Of a DNA stretch of 22,599 nucleotides, positions 22,308-22,599 are shown piece by piece. Below the pieces are notes generated by a model. That model was given only the letters and a program-made list of their open reading frames with translations. It was not told the DNA's origin and searched no databases. The first letter of the stretch is position 1; every line of letters begins with the position of its first letter. Source of the stretch: Bryobacterales bacterium. GTDB lineage: Bacteria; Acidobacteriota; Terriglobia; Bryobacterales; Bryobacteraceae. Location: positions 1 through 22,599 of the forward strand of contig JAEUQE010000114.1 in the NCBI GenBank assembly GCA_016789785.1, in the 5' to 3' direction. The translations under genes and the position numbers were made by a program.

Positions 22308-22599
22308 CGTTGCCGCGCACGCCTTCCTCAATCGCCTTCCACACACCCGCATCCGGCGCGATCCAGCGATACTTGCCTGTCATCTCCGCGACGTAGCGGC
22401 CCCAATCGCCGGCCACGGTCTTGAGTGATCGCGGCCCCACCGCTTCCCTCACTTCTTCCAAAGACCGACCCGCCCGCTTCAGCTTGATCACCGCCTCATT
22501 CACTTCTTCGATGTACGCGCGCATCTGATCCAGGCGAGCCTTCGACGTTTGGAGCGATCCATGTCCCGGCAGCACTTGCGTGAACTCGACCTCCGCCAA
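22282..22599 (-). CDS. Metallo-beta-lactamase-fold hydrolase, C-terminal fragment
   Basis: A frame open to the right edge of the window gives the last 105 residues. VEFTQVLPGHGSLQ near its start is the final-strand PGHG motif of metallo-beta-lactamase-fold hydrolases, whose His is a metal ligand. A helical tail with AYIEEVNEAVIKLKRAGRSL follows, as in MBL hydrolases with a C-terminal helix pair. The start and the HxHxDH motif are outside the window, so the subclass is unknown. The TGA at 22282-22284 lies inside the convergent Ldh2-family gene. Confidence 0.75.
   Translation of the reverse strand: MAEVEFTQVLPGHGSLQTSKARLDQMRAYIEEVNEAVIKLKRAGRSLEEVREAVGPRSLKTVAGDWGRYVAEMTGKYRWIAPDAGVWKAIEEGVRGNVTAIYTKA

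Overview
The window reads as chromosomal DNA of a GC-rich, free-living Gram-negative bacterium. The best guess is an acidobacterium of the Bryobacterales/Solibacter type. This rests on gene content and protein style (acidobacterial-looking prepilin, a Tat-exported sulfatase next to a YVTN beta-propeller, a short four-Cys membrane protein after accA) and on codon usage. No rRNA or other marker is present, so it is inference. I saw no tRNA, rRNA, CRISPR array or complete insertion sequence.

Left part (1-9838), surface motility and secretion. The 3' end of a prepilin-like gene (1-216, +) is followed by a minus-strand flagellar unit, flbD-motA-motB, packed with almost no spacing. A 133-bp divergent region separates it from a plus-strand type IV pilus / type II secretion platform operon: pilC (gspF)-like, pilB (gspE)-like ATPase, pilM, pilN, pilO, a pilP/gspC-like gene and finally an unusual prepilin-like gene with a long Gln-rich and Gly/Ser-rich tail. 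Together they would form the motor ATPase, the inner-membrane platform and the periplasmic alignment complex of a pilus or pseudopilus. No secretin, PilT or prepilin peptidase is present here. The divergent region carries an exact GCCGATAA, the sigma-28 -10 consensus, facing flbD, and a palindrome beside it.

Middle (9849-13538), minus strand: an atypical SDR epimerase, a DUF1232 membrane protein and triosephosphate isomerase form a likely three-gene transcription unit. Between the epimerase and a sulfatase gene lies a 295-bp non-coding element with perfect 14-bp terminal inverted repeats ending in TA, probably a MITE-like mobile element. Its right end contains the stop codon of the sulfatase.

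Right-middle (13720-16378): a secreted YVTN beta-propeller gene overlaps a small gene for an Arg/Pro-rich secreted protein. Convergent to them is a two-gene unit, a LysM-linker-PGRP peptidoglycan amidase without a signal peptide and a small two-helix membrane protein.

Right (16621-22599): dnaE (replicative polymerase alpha subunit), accA (acetyl-CoA carboxylase), a four-Cys small membrane protein and an Ldh2-family malate/lactate dehydrogenase follow on the plus strand. A 17-bp tandem duplication lies at the accA junction. A convergent, truncated metallo-beta-lactamase-fold gene closes the window.

Most of the window is recognisable household or envelope biology. The less ordinary parts are the Q/G-rich prepilin-like protein, the MITE-like element, the LysM-PGRP/small membrane protein pair and the Arg/Pro-rich secreted peptide.
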